From Leptodesmis sichuanensis A121 (GTDB taxonomy: Bacteria > Cyanobacteriota > Cyanobacteriia > Leptolyngbyales > Leptolyngbyaceae): 64,000 bases of DNA. Below are positions 55,564 to 64,000 of the stretch, piece by piece; the first letter of the stretch is position 1, and each line of letters opens with the position of its first letter. The translations under genes were made by a program, and so were the position numbers. Below the pieces are notes generated by a model. The model saw only the letters and a list, made by a program, of their open reading frames with translations, was not told where the DNA came from and did no database searches. The stretch is taken from the NCBI RefSeq assembly GCF_021379005.1, contig NZ_CP075171.1, forward strand, positions 2,294,001 to 2,358,000, given 5' to 3'.

Positions 55564-56287
55564 GCAAGCAAAAGTCAAAGCTGGAAAATGGCTAACGGTA
55601 GTGTACTCACCTGTAAGTTTATTTTCACTTAAGCGATCGGATGCCACCAGCATGGCAGCGCGAACTAATCTTGTGCCAACCCCCTACGCCATTAAAATGG
55701 CCCTTCTCAAAGTCATGCTGGAGAGCCAAGGTGCACATCACATTATGGATTTTGATGGTTGGATTAAACAAGAGTTTACCTGGATTAGGGATCTGGAAAT
55801 TCGAGTGTTGCCTCCACCCTGTTTAGTGGTCAATCGTAATGGTTATAAATTGCGCTACTACGACCAAACCGCAGATAAGGCAGACAAAACTCGTCCAACT
55901 ATGCCTTTACAGGATGGGTTTGTGTTTCGAGAATGGGTGCATCTCCCAGACCATCTCACACTCTGCTGTGGTGCAACAGATCGTACAGCAGATCTTGAGG
56001 TGCTTTTCTCTCAGATCAATTACTTCGGTAAGCGGGGTTGCTTCTTTCAATATTTGCCGGAGAACAAACAGGAAACAGAACAACCAACGGTTGATATAGA
56101 TACAAGTTCCAGTTTTACAATTCAGCCAATGGATGATCTGGGCGAAAAAGCCACCTTCGGGCGGATCAATCCCTATTCAGAAGAAAAGATCAGATTAGAG
56201 AGCGATCGCGTCATCAAACCTGGACTACTTCCTTTACAACTTGTCGCTACCAGTGCCCGCTATGACTTATACCAAAGAGGATCCTAA
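55544..56287 (+). CDS. cas5: Cas5
   Basis: 247 residues. N-terminal ferredoxin-like fold start (LTVVYSPVSLFSLKRSDATSMAARTNLVPTPYAIKMALL in parts) and the glycine-rich INYFGKRGCFFQY. It caps the crRNA 5' handle in Cascade. Divergent from I-C/I-E Cas5 but in the expected place next to Cas7 (DevS position). Overlaps both neighbours. Confidence 0.85.
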   Translation: MAKATSKQAKVKAGKWLTVVYSPVSLFSLKRSDATSMAARTNLVPTPYAIKMALLKVMLESQGAHHIMDFDGWIKQEFTWIRDLEIRVLPPPCLVVNRNGYKLRYYDQTADKADKTRPTMPLQDGFVFREWVHLPDHLTLCCGATDRTADLEVLFSQINYFGKRGCFFQYLPENKQETEQPTVDIDTSSSFTIQPMDDLGEKATFGRINPYSEEKIRLESDRVIKPGLLPLQLVATSARYDLYQRGS

Positions 56288-57284
56288 AATCGCTGGCTTG
56301 ACAGTAACTCTAAAGTCACTACAATCCGCGACACAATCTATTCCCCTAACTGACTGGTTATTGAACGTAGAGCCATCACCCATTTGGGTTCCTTTAGCTC
56401 GGCAACAGGGTGTCACCAAAGTCATGCCAGTTTCCGAGGCTCATCATTATTCCATGCTGATGCAAACCATCTGTCAGCAGATGAATTGGAGTACACAGAT
56501 TGAATGGCAAGGAAAATTTTATGAGCTAGCTGGGATAGAAGTAGACACTCAAGATCTTCATATATTGGAGATTTCACTTTCACCCACAAAACCACTTTCT
56601 CATTCAATCGGGCGAGCCATTCATGCTCAGTTCTTCCGTTGGCTGGCGATCACTAATCCTGCACTTGCACAAAATTTGCATCACCAGAGCCAGTTACCGT
56701 TTGCCCTTTCGCTTATTCCAGGCACCGCGCCGAAGCTTCGGATCAGCCTTTTGCAAAAAGCATTACTCGCTCCGTTACTGCTTGGTTTGAGCCAGGAATT
56801 GGGACAGGAAATCACCCTTGCTGGAGTCAACTGTAGAGTAGGTAAGATTGTCAACATTACACAAACTCATCAGTTTAACCGACTCATTCAAGCACTCCCT
56901 CAAGAAGTTATTGAGCTAGAGTTTGTCTCACCGACAAGTTTCAAGAAAGAGCAACAGATTCAACTATTTCCATTACCTGAAATGGTGTTTTCAAGTCTTG
57001 CTCGTCGCTGGAATGCGTTGGCTCCTGAAGAGTTACGATTTCCCAAGGTGCAGTGGAAAAGTTTAGTCGCAATGTATGAACTCAAAACAAAAACATTTCA
57101 AATGGAAGGAGGGGCTGAAATTGGTAGTGTGGGCTGGGTTCGTTATCGTTTCCCTGATCCGGAGCAGGCAAGAATGGCATCAGTGTTGGCAGAATTTGCA
57201 ACTTTTGCGGGAGTAGGACGCAAGACAGGCATGGGAATGGGACAGGTAAGAATCCGAGAAAAAAGAAAATCGAACTGGCATTAA
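56262..57284 (+). CDS. cas6: Cas6 crRNA-processing endoribonuclease
   Basis: 340 residues from ATG 56262. Two RAMP folds; the C-terminal glycine-rich loop FAGVGRKTGMGMGQVRI is the Cas6 signature. A catalytic His candidate lies near the N-terminal half (SEAHHYSML) or in HSIGRAIHAQFF. It cleaves the repeat at the base of its hairpin. Its start lies inside cas5. Confidence 0.9.
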   Translation: MTYTKEDPKIAGLTVTLKSLQSATQSIPLTDWLLNVEPSPIWVPLARQQGVTKVMPVSEAHHYSMLMQTICQQMNWSTQIEWQGKFYELAGIEVDTQDLHILEISLSPTKPLSHSIGRAIHAQFFRWLAITNPALAQNLHHQSQLPFALSLIPGTAPKLRISLLQKALLAPLLLGLSQELGQEITLAGVNCRVGKIVNITQTHQFNRLIQALPQEVIELEFVSPTSFKKEQQIQLFPLPEMVFSSLARRWNALAPEELRFPKVQWKSLVAMYELKTKTFQMEGGAEIGSVGWVRYRFPDPEQARMASVLAEFATFAGVGRKTGMGMGQVRIREKRKSNWH

Positions 57285-57289
57285 AGGAA

Positions 57290-57877
57290 ATGGAAAACTA
57301 CCTGCCACTGGCTTACTTAAATGCCTGGGAATATTGCCCTCGCCGCTTCTACCTGGAATATGTATCAGGTGAAATGGAAGACAACGAACACGTCATTCTG
57401 GGACGACACTTGCATCGCAACATTGACGAGGAGAACACAGTTCAGGAAGGAGCAACGATCATTCATCGGCATCAGTGGGTCTGGAGCGATCGCCTGCAGA
57501 TCAATGGCATCATCGATGCAGTAGAGGAGCGAGATGGGCAGCTAATTCCGATTGAATACAAGAAAGGACAAATGGGAAACCATTTAAGTGACCACTTTCA
57601 ACTCTGTGCTGCAGGCTTGTGTTTAGAAGAACGCACCGGACGAACGATCGCCCAGGGAGAAATTTTTTATCATGCCAATCGTCGGCGAGAGCGAGTGATA
57701 TTCACACCAGAGTTAAGACGAATCACAGAAGCCGCGATCGCAGCCGCTCAACGTGCCGTTTATCAGCCCATTCCTGCTCCCATCAGCCATCGTAAAAAAT
57801 GTCAGGCCTGTAGTCTGCAAGAAATTTGTCTGCCATTTGAAGTGCAACAATTACGTCGTCAAGGAGCCGAAGTTTAG
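57290..57877 (+). CDS. cas4: Cas4 adaptation nuclease
   Basis: 195 residues. RecB-like nuclease core with His (HLHRNIDEE), Asp in INGIIDAVEE and Glu-x-Lys in PIEYKKGQ; 4Fe-4S cysteines Cys16 (WEYCPRR) and Cys171, Cys174, Cys180 (KKCQACSLQEIC). Helps trim and orient new spacers and select PAMs. The start is 5 bp after cas6. Confidence 0.94.
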   Translation: MENYLPLAYLNAWEYCPRRFYLEYVSGEMEDNEHVILGRHLHRNIDEENTVQEGATIIHRHQWVWSDRLQINGIIDAVEERDGQLIPIEYKKGQMGNHLSDHFQLCAAGLCLEERTGRTIAQGEIFYHANRRRERVIFTPELRRITEAAIAAAQRAVYQPIPAPISHRKKCQACSLQEICLPFEVQQLRRQGAEV

Positions 57878-57879
57878 TC

Positions 57880-58854
57880 ATGTCAGTTCTTTATATCACC
57901 CAACCAGATGCCGTTCTCAGCAAAGCCTACGAAGCCTTCACGGTATCCCTGCGGCAACCCGATGGCTCCTGGCAGAAACGCGCTATTCCAGCCCAAACGG
58001 TGGATCAAGTCGTGTTAATGGGAAATCCTCAAGTCACCGGAGATGCTTTTGTGTACGCCCTGGAGTTGGGAATGCCCATTCACTATCTATCCAGTTTTGG
58101 CAAGCATTTAGGCTCTGCATTACCGGGGCAGTCGCGAAATGGAGCACTGCGTCTGGCTCAGTACGGACTGTATCATGACCACGATCGCCGTCTGGCATTG
58201 GTGAAAGCGATTGTAACCGCCAAAATCCACAACCAGTACTCGGTCTTATATCGACATGGCCAGACTGATGCCTCACTCAAGCAACGGAAAAAGCTAGTCG
58301 AAACCCAGACCACGGTGGATCAAGTCCGCGGCATTGAAGGGTTAGCCGCACGGGAATACTTTGCCTGCTTTGCCAAAATTTTGGGAGGCAATTGGGGCTT
58401 TACTGGACGGCATCGTCCACCGCCAGATCCCGTCAATTCGCTGCTCAGTTTTGCCTATGGACTACTGCGATCGCAGGTTACAACAGCCGTACATCTAGCA
58501 GGATTGGATCCCTATGTAGGCTATTTACATGAAGTCAGCCGTGGTCAGCCAGCTCTGGTATTGGACTTAATGGAAGAGTTCCGCCCTCTAGTGGCCGATA
58601 ATCTGGTGCTATCTGTGCTAAACAATCGCCAGATCCAGACCGGGGACTTTTCGGAAAGTTTGGGGGCATTTAGCCTCACCGATGCCGCCCGCAAAGTATT
58701 CCTACAAGCCTTCGATCGCAAAATGAATGATGAATTCAAACATCCTGTGTTTGAGTATCGCTGTACCTATCGTCGGGCGATCGAACTGCAAGCCCGCCTG
58801 CTGAGCCGTCACCTGCAAGAAAACATTCCCTATAAACCGCTAGTATTGAGATGA
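57880..58854 (+). CDS. cas1: Cas1 integrase
   Basis: 324 residues. Metal-site residues appear in RGIEGLAAREYF (Glu), DPYVGYLHEVSRGQPALVLDLMEEF (His and Asp/Glu, in parts). Integrates spacers at the leader-repeat junction with Cas2. Starts 2 bp after cas4 and overlaps cas2 by 4 bp. Confidence 0.96.
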   Translation: MSVLYITQPDAVLSKAYEAFTVSLRQPDGSWQKRAIPAQTVDQVVLMGNPQVTGDAFVYALELGMPIHYLSSFGKHLGSALPGQSRNGALRLAQYGLYHDHDRRLALVKAIVTAKIHNQYSVLYRHGQTDASLKQRKKLVETQTTVDQVRGIEGLAAREYFACFAKILGGNWGFTGRHRPPPDPVNSLLSFAYGLLRSQVTTAVHLAGLDPYVGYLHEVSRGQPALVLDLMEEFRPLVADNLVLSVLNNRQIQTGDFSESLGAFSLTDAARKVFLQAFDRKMNDEFKHPVFEYRCTYRRAIELQARLLSRHLQENIPYKPLVLR

Positions 58855-59144
58855 CTACTCTCTTCTACTTAATCATCTACGACCTGCCGGATACTAAAGC
58901 GGCCAATAAACGACGCCAGCGTTTGCACAAGCTATTATCCGGGTATGGCAAATGGACACAGTACAGTGTGTTTGAATGTTTTTTAACAGTCGTGCAGTTT
59001 GCCAAACTTCAAATTGACATTGAAAAGCAGATCAAGCCAAATGAAGATTCTGTTCGGATCTATGTTCTGGATGCAGGCTCGGTCAAACGAACACTGACGT
59101 ATGGCTCGGATAAACCTCGCCAGGAAGCCGCAATTATTCTATGA
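58851..59144 (+). CDS. cas2: Cas2
   Basis: 97 residues: LFYLIIYDLPDTKAANKRRQRLHKLLSGYGKWTQYSVFEC (in parts) with the ferredoxin-fold and the IYVLDAG strand. Structural partner of Cas1 in adaptation. Start at ATGA overlap. Last gene before the leader and array. Confidence 0.96.
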   Translation: MTTLFYLIIYDLPDTKAANKRRQRLHKLLSGYGKWTQYSVFECFLTVVQFAKLQIDIEKQIKPNEDSVRIYVLDAGSVKRTLTYGSDKPRQEAAIIL

Positions 59145-59362
59145 TGAGGAATAAGCTGTTTTTGACAAACCGAAGCGAGGCCAAAAACCCTGGGAGGTTT
59201 GCCAAAAAGTCTGGAACCTTGAAAATTCAATAGTTTCTGATTTTCTCTGCAATGTATCAAAAGCTGTACGGTAGGATTTTGGACACTAAAATTGACACCT
59301 CTCAGGAGGTTTGCCAAAGTTGTGTTCGGAAGCCCGTCACAGCAGGCTCTTCAAGCCGCGCC
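59145..59362 (+). promoter_or_regulatory. CRISPR leader
   Basis: 218 bp between cas2 and the first repeat. It carries a 14-bp direct repeat GGAGGTTTGCCAAA at 59193-59206 and 59305-59318, 98 bp apart, possible integration or promoter elements. A GTCACAGCAGG shortly before the first repeat resembles the repeat start. Orientation is supported by cas1-cas2 adjacency. Confidence 0.7.
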
Positions 59363-62300
59363 GTCACAACCTCCAAATCCCGGCCTACGGGACTGAAACG
59401 ATCGAGCGGTCTGCCAGGAGATTGAACGACTAGCAAGAGTCACAACCTCCAAATCCCGGCCTACGGGACTGAAACAGCCGGGGGGTGGGGGTGGGGGGGG
59501 ATCTGCGATCGGTCACAACCTCCAAATCCCGGCCTACGGGACTGAAACCTAGACCCGATTGAACGGGACGAGGCGATTGCATTAGCCAAGTCACAACCTC
59601 CAAATCCCGGCCTACGGGACTGAAACTCCTTAATTTTGTCGGCCAGGTCGCCGCGTTGTTTGTCACAACCTCCAAATCCCGGCCTACGGGACTGAAACAA
59701 CTACATCCCAGACCCAACCCGACCGGATCGCCGGTCACAACCTCCAAATCCCGGCCTACGGGACTGAAACCTGGCTACCAGGACAGGCAAGCATGGGGAG
59801 AGAGGGAAGTCACAACCTCCAAATCCCGGCCTACGGGACTGAAACGCCTATTCTGGCTCTGCCAAAGACCTGTTAGAGGAAGTCACAACCTCCAAATCCC
59901 GGCCTACGGGACTGAAACTTGGGTAAGGGTTTTACGTTGGGAATGGGAAGACTTGTCACAACCTCCAAATCCCGGCCTACGGGACTGAAACTCTGCGGAG
60001 CAGCACGCGGCCTCCTTGCTGGCGATGTGTCACAACCTCCAAATCCCGGCCTACGGGACTGAAACGCTAATCCCGAAGATTCCACCTTGATTCAGATTGC
60101 CCGTCACAACCTCCAAATCCCGGCCTACGGGACTGAAACAAAGGACTGCATACGTCAGGACGAGCGATCGACGAGGGTCACAACCTCCAAATCCCGGCCT
60201 ACGGGACTGAAACTCTGCGGAGCAGCACGCGGCCTCCTTGCTGGCGATGTGTCACAACCTCCAAATCCCGGCCTACGGGACTGAAACGCTAATCCCGAAG
60301 ATTCCACCTTGATTCAGATTGCCCGTCACAACCTCCAAATCCCGGCCTACGGGACTGAAACAAAGGACTGCATACGTCAGGACGAGCGATCGACGAGGGT
60401 CACAACCTCCAAATCCCGGCCTACGGGACTGAAACACTTGATGTCCTGCCGACTGAGTTGTTATTCTGCCGTGTCACAACCTCCAAATCCCGGCCTACGG
60501 GACTGAAACAAGAACTCACCCGTGAGCAATTGCAACAACGCAGCGGGTCACAACCTCCAAATCCCGGCCTACGGGACTGAAACCGGAACATCGACGGGTT
60601 CCTTAACGCGGCTTTAAGGGTCACAACCTCCAAATCCCGGCCTACGGGACTGAAACCCGAATGAGATTTTTCGGGTGAGTTATCTTCCTGAGTCACAACC
60701 TCCAAATCCCGGCCTACGGGACTGAAACGAGGTTCCCGGCTCTGTCAAGTCGCAAAAGAGCGGGGGTCACAACCTCCAAATCCCGGCCTACGGGACTGAA
60801 ACTTGAATCAAATTGTCAAACATAGCTATTTCTCCAAGTCACAACCTCCAAATCCCGGCCTACGGGACTGAAACTACTTCTCCAAAGAAGAACAAGATCT
60901 GATTATCGCAGCCCGAGTCACAACCTCCAAATCCCGGCCTACGGGACTGAAACATTCTTCGGGATGGATTCAATTGGAGAACGGCCAATGGTCACAACCT
61001 CCAAATCCCGGCCTACGGGACTGAAACTACCAGCAGGCCAATGGACAAATCAACTTTGTCCCCGTCACAACCTCCAAATCCCGGCCTACGGGACTGAAAC
61101 AATCGCTTGCTCTGACCTTTCGATCACCTCCTCAAGGTCACAACCTCCAAATCCCGGCCTACGGGACTGAAACAAAGCTCATATTGGGGCCGCCCTCTTT
61201 GCCCCATACGTCACAACCTCCAAATCCCGGCCTACGGGACTGAAACACTCAAGTTACGTAACCAGCTACTCATAGAGAAACCTGTCACAACCTCCAAATC
61301 CCGGCCTACGGGACTGAAACATTTGGTGGTGGTTGGTTAGTCCATAAGGGAATTCGGTCACAACCTCCAAATCCCGGCCTACGGGACTGAAACGCCAGTG
61401 TTCTAAAACAGCTAGGATGGGCACAGGTCACAACCTCCAAATCCCGGCCTACGGGACTGAAACAGGATTGCAGCCTGGGCAAAAGAGCATGGTCATAATG
61501 TCACAACCTCCAAATCCCGGCCTACGGGACTGAAACAGCGATCTATCGAGGGGCTGACAAGCAAAAGGCCGGGTGGGTCACAACCTCCAAATCCCGGCCT
61601 ACGGGACTGAAACAAGCAATAGTTTTACTGAAAAGATGAGTAACTTAAGGTCACAACCTCCAAATCCCGGCCTACGGGACTGAAACGTATTCCAGAGTTG
61701 TGGACGTTGCAGATGCCCACTGGGGTCACAACCTCCAAATCCCGGCCTACGGGACTGAAACAATGGCGATCGTTCGTGGCAGGTGAGATCGGCAGGGTCA
61801 CAACCTCCAAATCCCGGCCTACGGGACTGAAACTCTTGGGGATTTAGCCGCATGACGTTGCCGAAGCAGGCACGGTCACAACCTCCAAATCCCGGCCTAC
61901 GGGACTGAAACGATTTGACTACTGTCTTAGAAAAACACTTGCTTTACGGTCACAACCTCCAAATCCCGGCCTACGGGACTGAAACACCAGTTGATTGATT
62001 TGTCTGCTTGGGGATTGTACGGTCACAACCTCCAAATCCCGGCCTACGGGACTGAAACTCCTTCGGGATAGCCACTAACAACCTGCATAGCTTGTCACAA
62101 CCTCCAAATCCCGGCCTACGGGACTGAAACATACCGTTCGTGTGAAGGACTTAACGATTGAGCAAAAGTCACAACCTCCAAATCCCGGCCTACGGGACTG
62201 AAACCAGATAATCCACAATTATCAAGTCCAGACTGCCCTGGTCACAACCTCCAAATCCCGGCCTACGGGACTGAAACCTGGCTTCTGCCCCGTGGAATGT

Positions 62301-62642
62301 GATCGGGGATGTCACAACCTCCAAATCCCGGCCTACGGGACTGAAACCTGCGAACTGTATCAGAAAAGTAAGCATAACGTTAGGGTCACAACCTCCAAAT
62401 CCCGGCCTACGGGACTGAAACGAAACAACCATTGGGGAGTAAAGCACCAAGTCAAATTGTCACAACCTCCAAATCCCGGCCTACGGGACTGAAACCATTA
62501 CACTATCTGAATTGGGGAAAGTGCCGATCGCTCAAGTCACAACCTCCAAATCCCGGCCTACGGGACTGAAACGCATTCAATTACAGGCAGGGGCGCTAGA
62601 GCAAGGTCACAACCTCCAAATCCCGGCCTACGGGACTGAAAC
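59363..62642 (+). CRISPR. CRISPR array, main block: 45 repeats
   Basis: Repeats of 37 bp begin GTCACAACCTCCAAATCC and end CCTACGGGACTGAAAC; all copies I read are identical. Spacers are 33-42 bp, mostly 36-37. The inner CCCGGCCTACGGG can fold (CCCG/CGGG). Spacers 9-11 are repeated exactly as spacers 12-14 (59992-60213 and 60214-60435). Spacer 2 is nearly all G on this strand. Open frames across the array are by-products of the repeat. Confidence 0.99.
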
Positions 62643-62668
62643 GTGTTCTCAGGGTTTGCGTCTTCTAA

Positions 62669-62879
62669 CCCACTTTCCGCCCTTTAAGTGTCACACTCAA
62701 ACATTTAACCCTGAAAGCCTTGCTGAGCAAAGAATATGAGGCTATTAGTTCGCATGAACCATTAGAGCGCAGTTGAGAATAGATGCTGTTTATTGAGATA
62801 AATCTCTGGCCAAGGCTTCTGGGAGTCCGTGGCTGCGTCGTTAATCCCTGATGTGCCAGTTGAAAGTGCGGAATGTGGG
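62669..62879. mobile_element. 211-bp MITE inserted inside spacer 45
   Basis: Ends CCCACTTTCCGCCCTTT and the inverted CCCACATTCCGCACTTT (two mismatches), with resemblance continuing about 15 bp further. It is flanked by a 6-bp direct repeat TTCTAA (62663-62668 and 62880-62885). Removing the element and one TTCTAA leaves a 37-bp spacer. No coding capacity; a full-length IS with these ends is not in the window. Confidence 0.85.
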
Positions 62880-62896
62880 TTCTAAATTCTAGCTGC

Positions 62897-63448
62897 GTCA
62901 CAACCTCCAAATCCCGGCCTACGGGACTGAAACACTTCTAATGGCAATACCTTGTACCCCACCCCAAATTGTCACAACCTCCAAATCCCGGCCTACGGGA
63001 CTGAAACCGTTCTGGTCAGCGTAGGCGACGTTGGCTCGTGTTAGTCACAACCTCCAAATCCCGGCCTACGGGACTGAAACGACTGGTTGGAAACCAGAGT
63101 CCCGGCAACAGTAGTGTCACAACCTCCAAATCCCGGCCTACGGGACTGAAACTTGTTGACACACTGAGGCACGCTCTGCACCGGAAGAGAGTCACAACCT
63201 CCAAATCCCGGCCTACGGGACTGAAACAGCGTGATTGAATCGGAGGTATTTGATACGTTGAAGGTCACAACCTCCAAATCCCGGCCTACGGGACTGAAAC
63301 CTTACAAATAAGATTGGTAGAGGGATGGCGATCGCGCGTCACAACCTCCAAATCCCGGCCTACGGGACTGAAACTGCCCAAAAATCCCAGATTGCTTGGG
63401 TAGCCAATCCTGTCACAACCTCCAAATCCCGGCCTACGGGACTGAAAC
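62897..63448 (+). CRISPR. CRISPR array, distal block: 8 repeats
   Basis: Same 37-bp repeat, spacers 35-38 bp. Continuous with the main block once the MITE is removed (53 repeats, 52 spacers in all). The last repeat at 63412-63448 is perfect, unlike the degenerate end repeat of most arrays. Confidence 0.98.
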
Positions 63449-63498
63449 ACTGGATTCGTGCCAGTGACTATTGCCTCGGCAATAAAATAGAATGCATT

Positions 63499-64000
63499 CT
63501 ACAACGCAGCATAAGCAATCAATGGATGCTTGAAATAATTTCTAATCCGAGCAGGTAGCTTCTGTAACTTCCGCAATTGAGATAACACTCGCCCTTTCAA
63601 CTGCTTCAAATTACGACTCGGTGGTTTGTCATGCACGCCCTGCTTCACATCACCATTGAAGTATTCAGTTGGATTCAATTCTGGCGAATAGGAGGGTAAG
63701 TAAAATAACTCAATCTGCTCGAGGTGTTCTCGTAACCACTGTTTCACGCTCTGTTGCCGATGCACGGGATGCCGGTCCACAATCCAAAATAGTTTCCGCT
63801 GGCGCTTGGCGATCAACCGCTGGCAAAATCGGATGAACAGTTCTGCTGCCAACGTGCAAGTGTAGAGCATAAACTGGACTCCTCCCTGGTTACTCACACT
63901 GGCAATGTAATTGACGCGCTCTCGGTTGCGCTCACTGGGACGAATCTCAGGAGACGTGCCCAGCAAGGCATACCCTCGTCCGCCATACTCAGTCGAGGAC
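63499..64000 (-). CDS. IS630-type transposase, C-terminal part
   Basis: Partial; it runs off the window edge (frame open to base 63999). About 166 residues: SSTEYGGRGYALLGTSP at the edge, KLFWIVDRHPVHRQQSVKQWL (second Asp) and YLPSYSPELNPTEYFNGDVK (Glu), the DDE_3 signature. No stop inside. It starts 50 bp beyond the last CRISPR repeat. Confidence 0.88.
   Translation of the reverse strand, partial: SSTEYGGRGYALLGTSPEIRPSERNRERVNYIASVSNQGGVQFMLYTCTLAAELFIRFCQRLIAKRQRKLFWIVDRHPVHRQQSVKQWLREHLEQIELFYLPSYSPELNPTEYFNGDVKQGVHDKPPSRNLKQLKGRVLSQLRKLQKLPARIRNYFKHPLIAYAAL

Noticed and set aside
47212-59144. CRISPR-associated transposon (CAST)
   Set aside because: cas1, cas2, cas3 and cas4 are all present and no tnsB, tnsC or tniQ-like gene is seen near the locus.
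59430-63277. Many open frames of 60-110 codons across the CRISPR array on both strands
   Set aside because: They are translations of the 37-bp repeat (for example QSRRPGFGGCD or TTSKSRPTGLK) and have no independent support.
47212-63448. Type II or V effector with tracrRNA
   Set aside because: No Cas9 or Cas12-like gene; the gene set is type I. The repeat-like element at 51481-51505 is therefore not a tracrRNA.

Overview
The window is a piece of a cyanobacterial chromosome. It carries photosystem II genes (psbX, psbN, psbH), a GUN4 domain, a cyanobacterial-type Zur, IctB, a GH57 glucan-branching enzyme, ferredoxin-type sulfite reductase and many GCGATCGC (HIP1) octamers. The gene mix and frequent transposases fit a filamentous, Leptolyngbya-like organism, but genus cannot be settled from this sequence.

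Bases 1-47000 are mostly housekeeping genes, short operons or single genes on both strands: der (partial), an EcfT-like permease, a Trypco1 plus caspase-GUN4 pair, purS, zur, sir, YggT, psbX, a GH57 enzyme, tRNA-Thr, tRNA-Tyr, tRNA-Arg, ispD, several glycosyltransferases, SulP and CPA antiporters, threonine dehydratase, yebC, psbN/psbH, ictB, folC, katG, a pentapeptide-repeat protein and a set of very small genes at 43139-46842. Mobile DNA is scattered through this part: a decayed IS1380-type element (4290-5638), an ISAzo13-type element with clear ends (22194-23846), a DDE-transposase IS with 9-bp target duplication (41488-42914), and two families of short dispersed palindromic repeats.

Bases 47200-63448 are a complete type I CRISPR-Cas locus. 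In order: a truncated and an intact WYL regulator (divergent), cas3 (helicase with C-terminal HD), a structured non-coding gap, a 91-residue unknown protein, a Cas8-like large subunit, an MNT/HEPN (MntA/HepT) toxin-antitoxin pair embedded in the operon, cas7 (DevR type), cas5, cas6, cas4, cas1, cas2, a leader, and an array of 53 identical 37-bp repeats. The array was split by a 211-bp MITE that landed inside one spacer, contains a tandem duplication of three spacer-repeat units, and ends against an IS630-type transposase at the window edge.

The most interesting signal is in the gap between cas3 and the rest of the cas operon. On the minus strand a degenerate copy of the CRISPR repeat (51505-51481) is followed by a spacer-like sequence whose first 18 bases match, with two mismatches, a site about 65 bp away in the same gap (51561-51544). 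This is the layout of a crRNA-like regulatory guide (CreR/CreA type) that would direct Cascade to the control region of its own operon. With the WYL regulators, the DevR-type Cas7 and the MntA/HepT module inside the operon, it suggests an RNA-guided autoregulated and possibly addiction-protected CRISPR system. That function is inference; the repeat and match are visible in the sequence.
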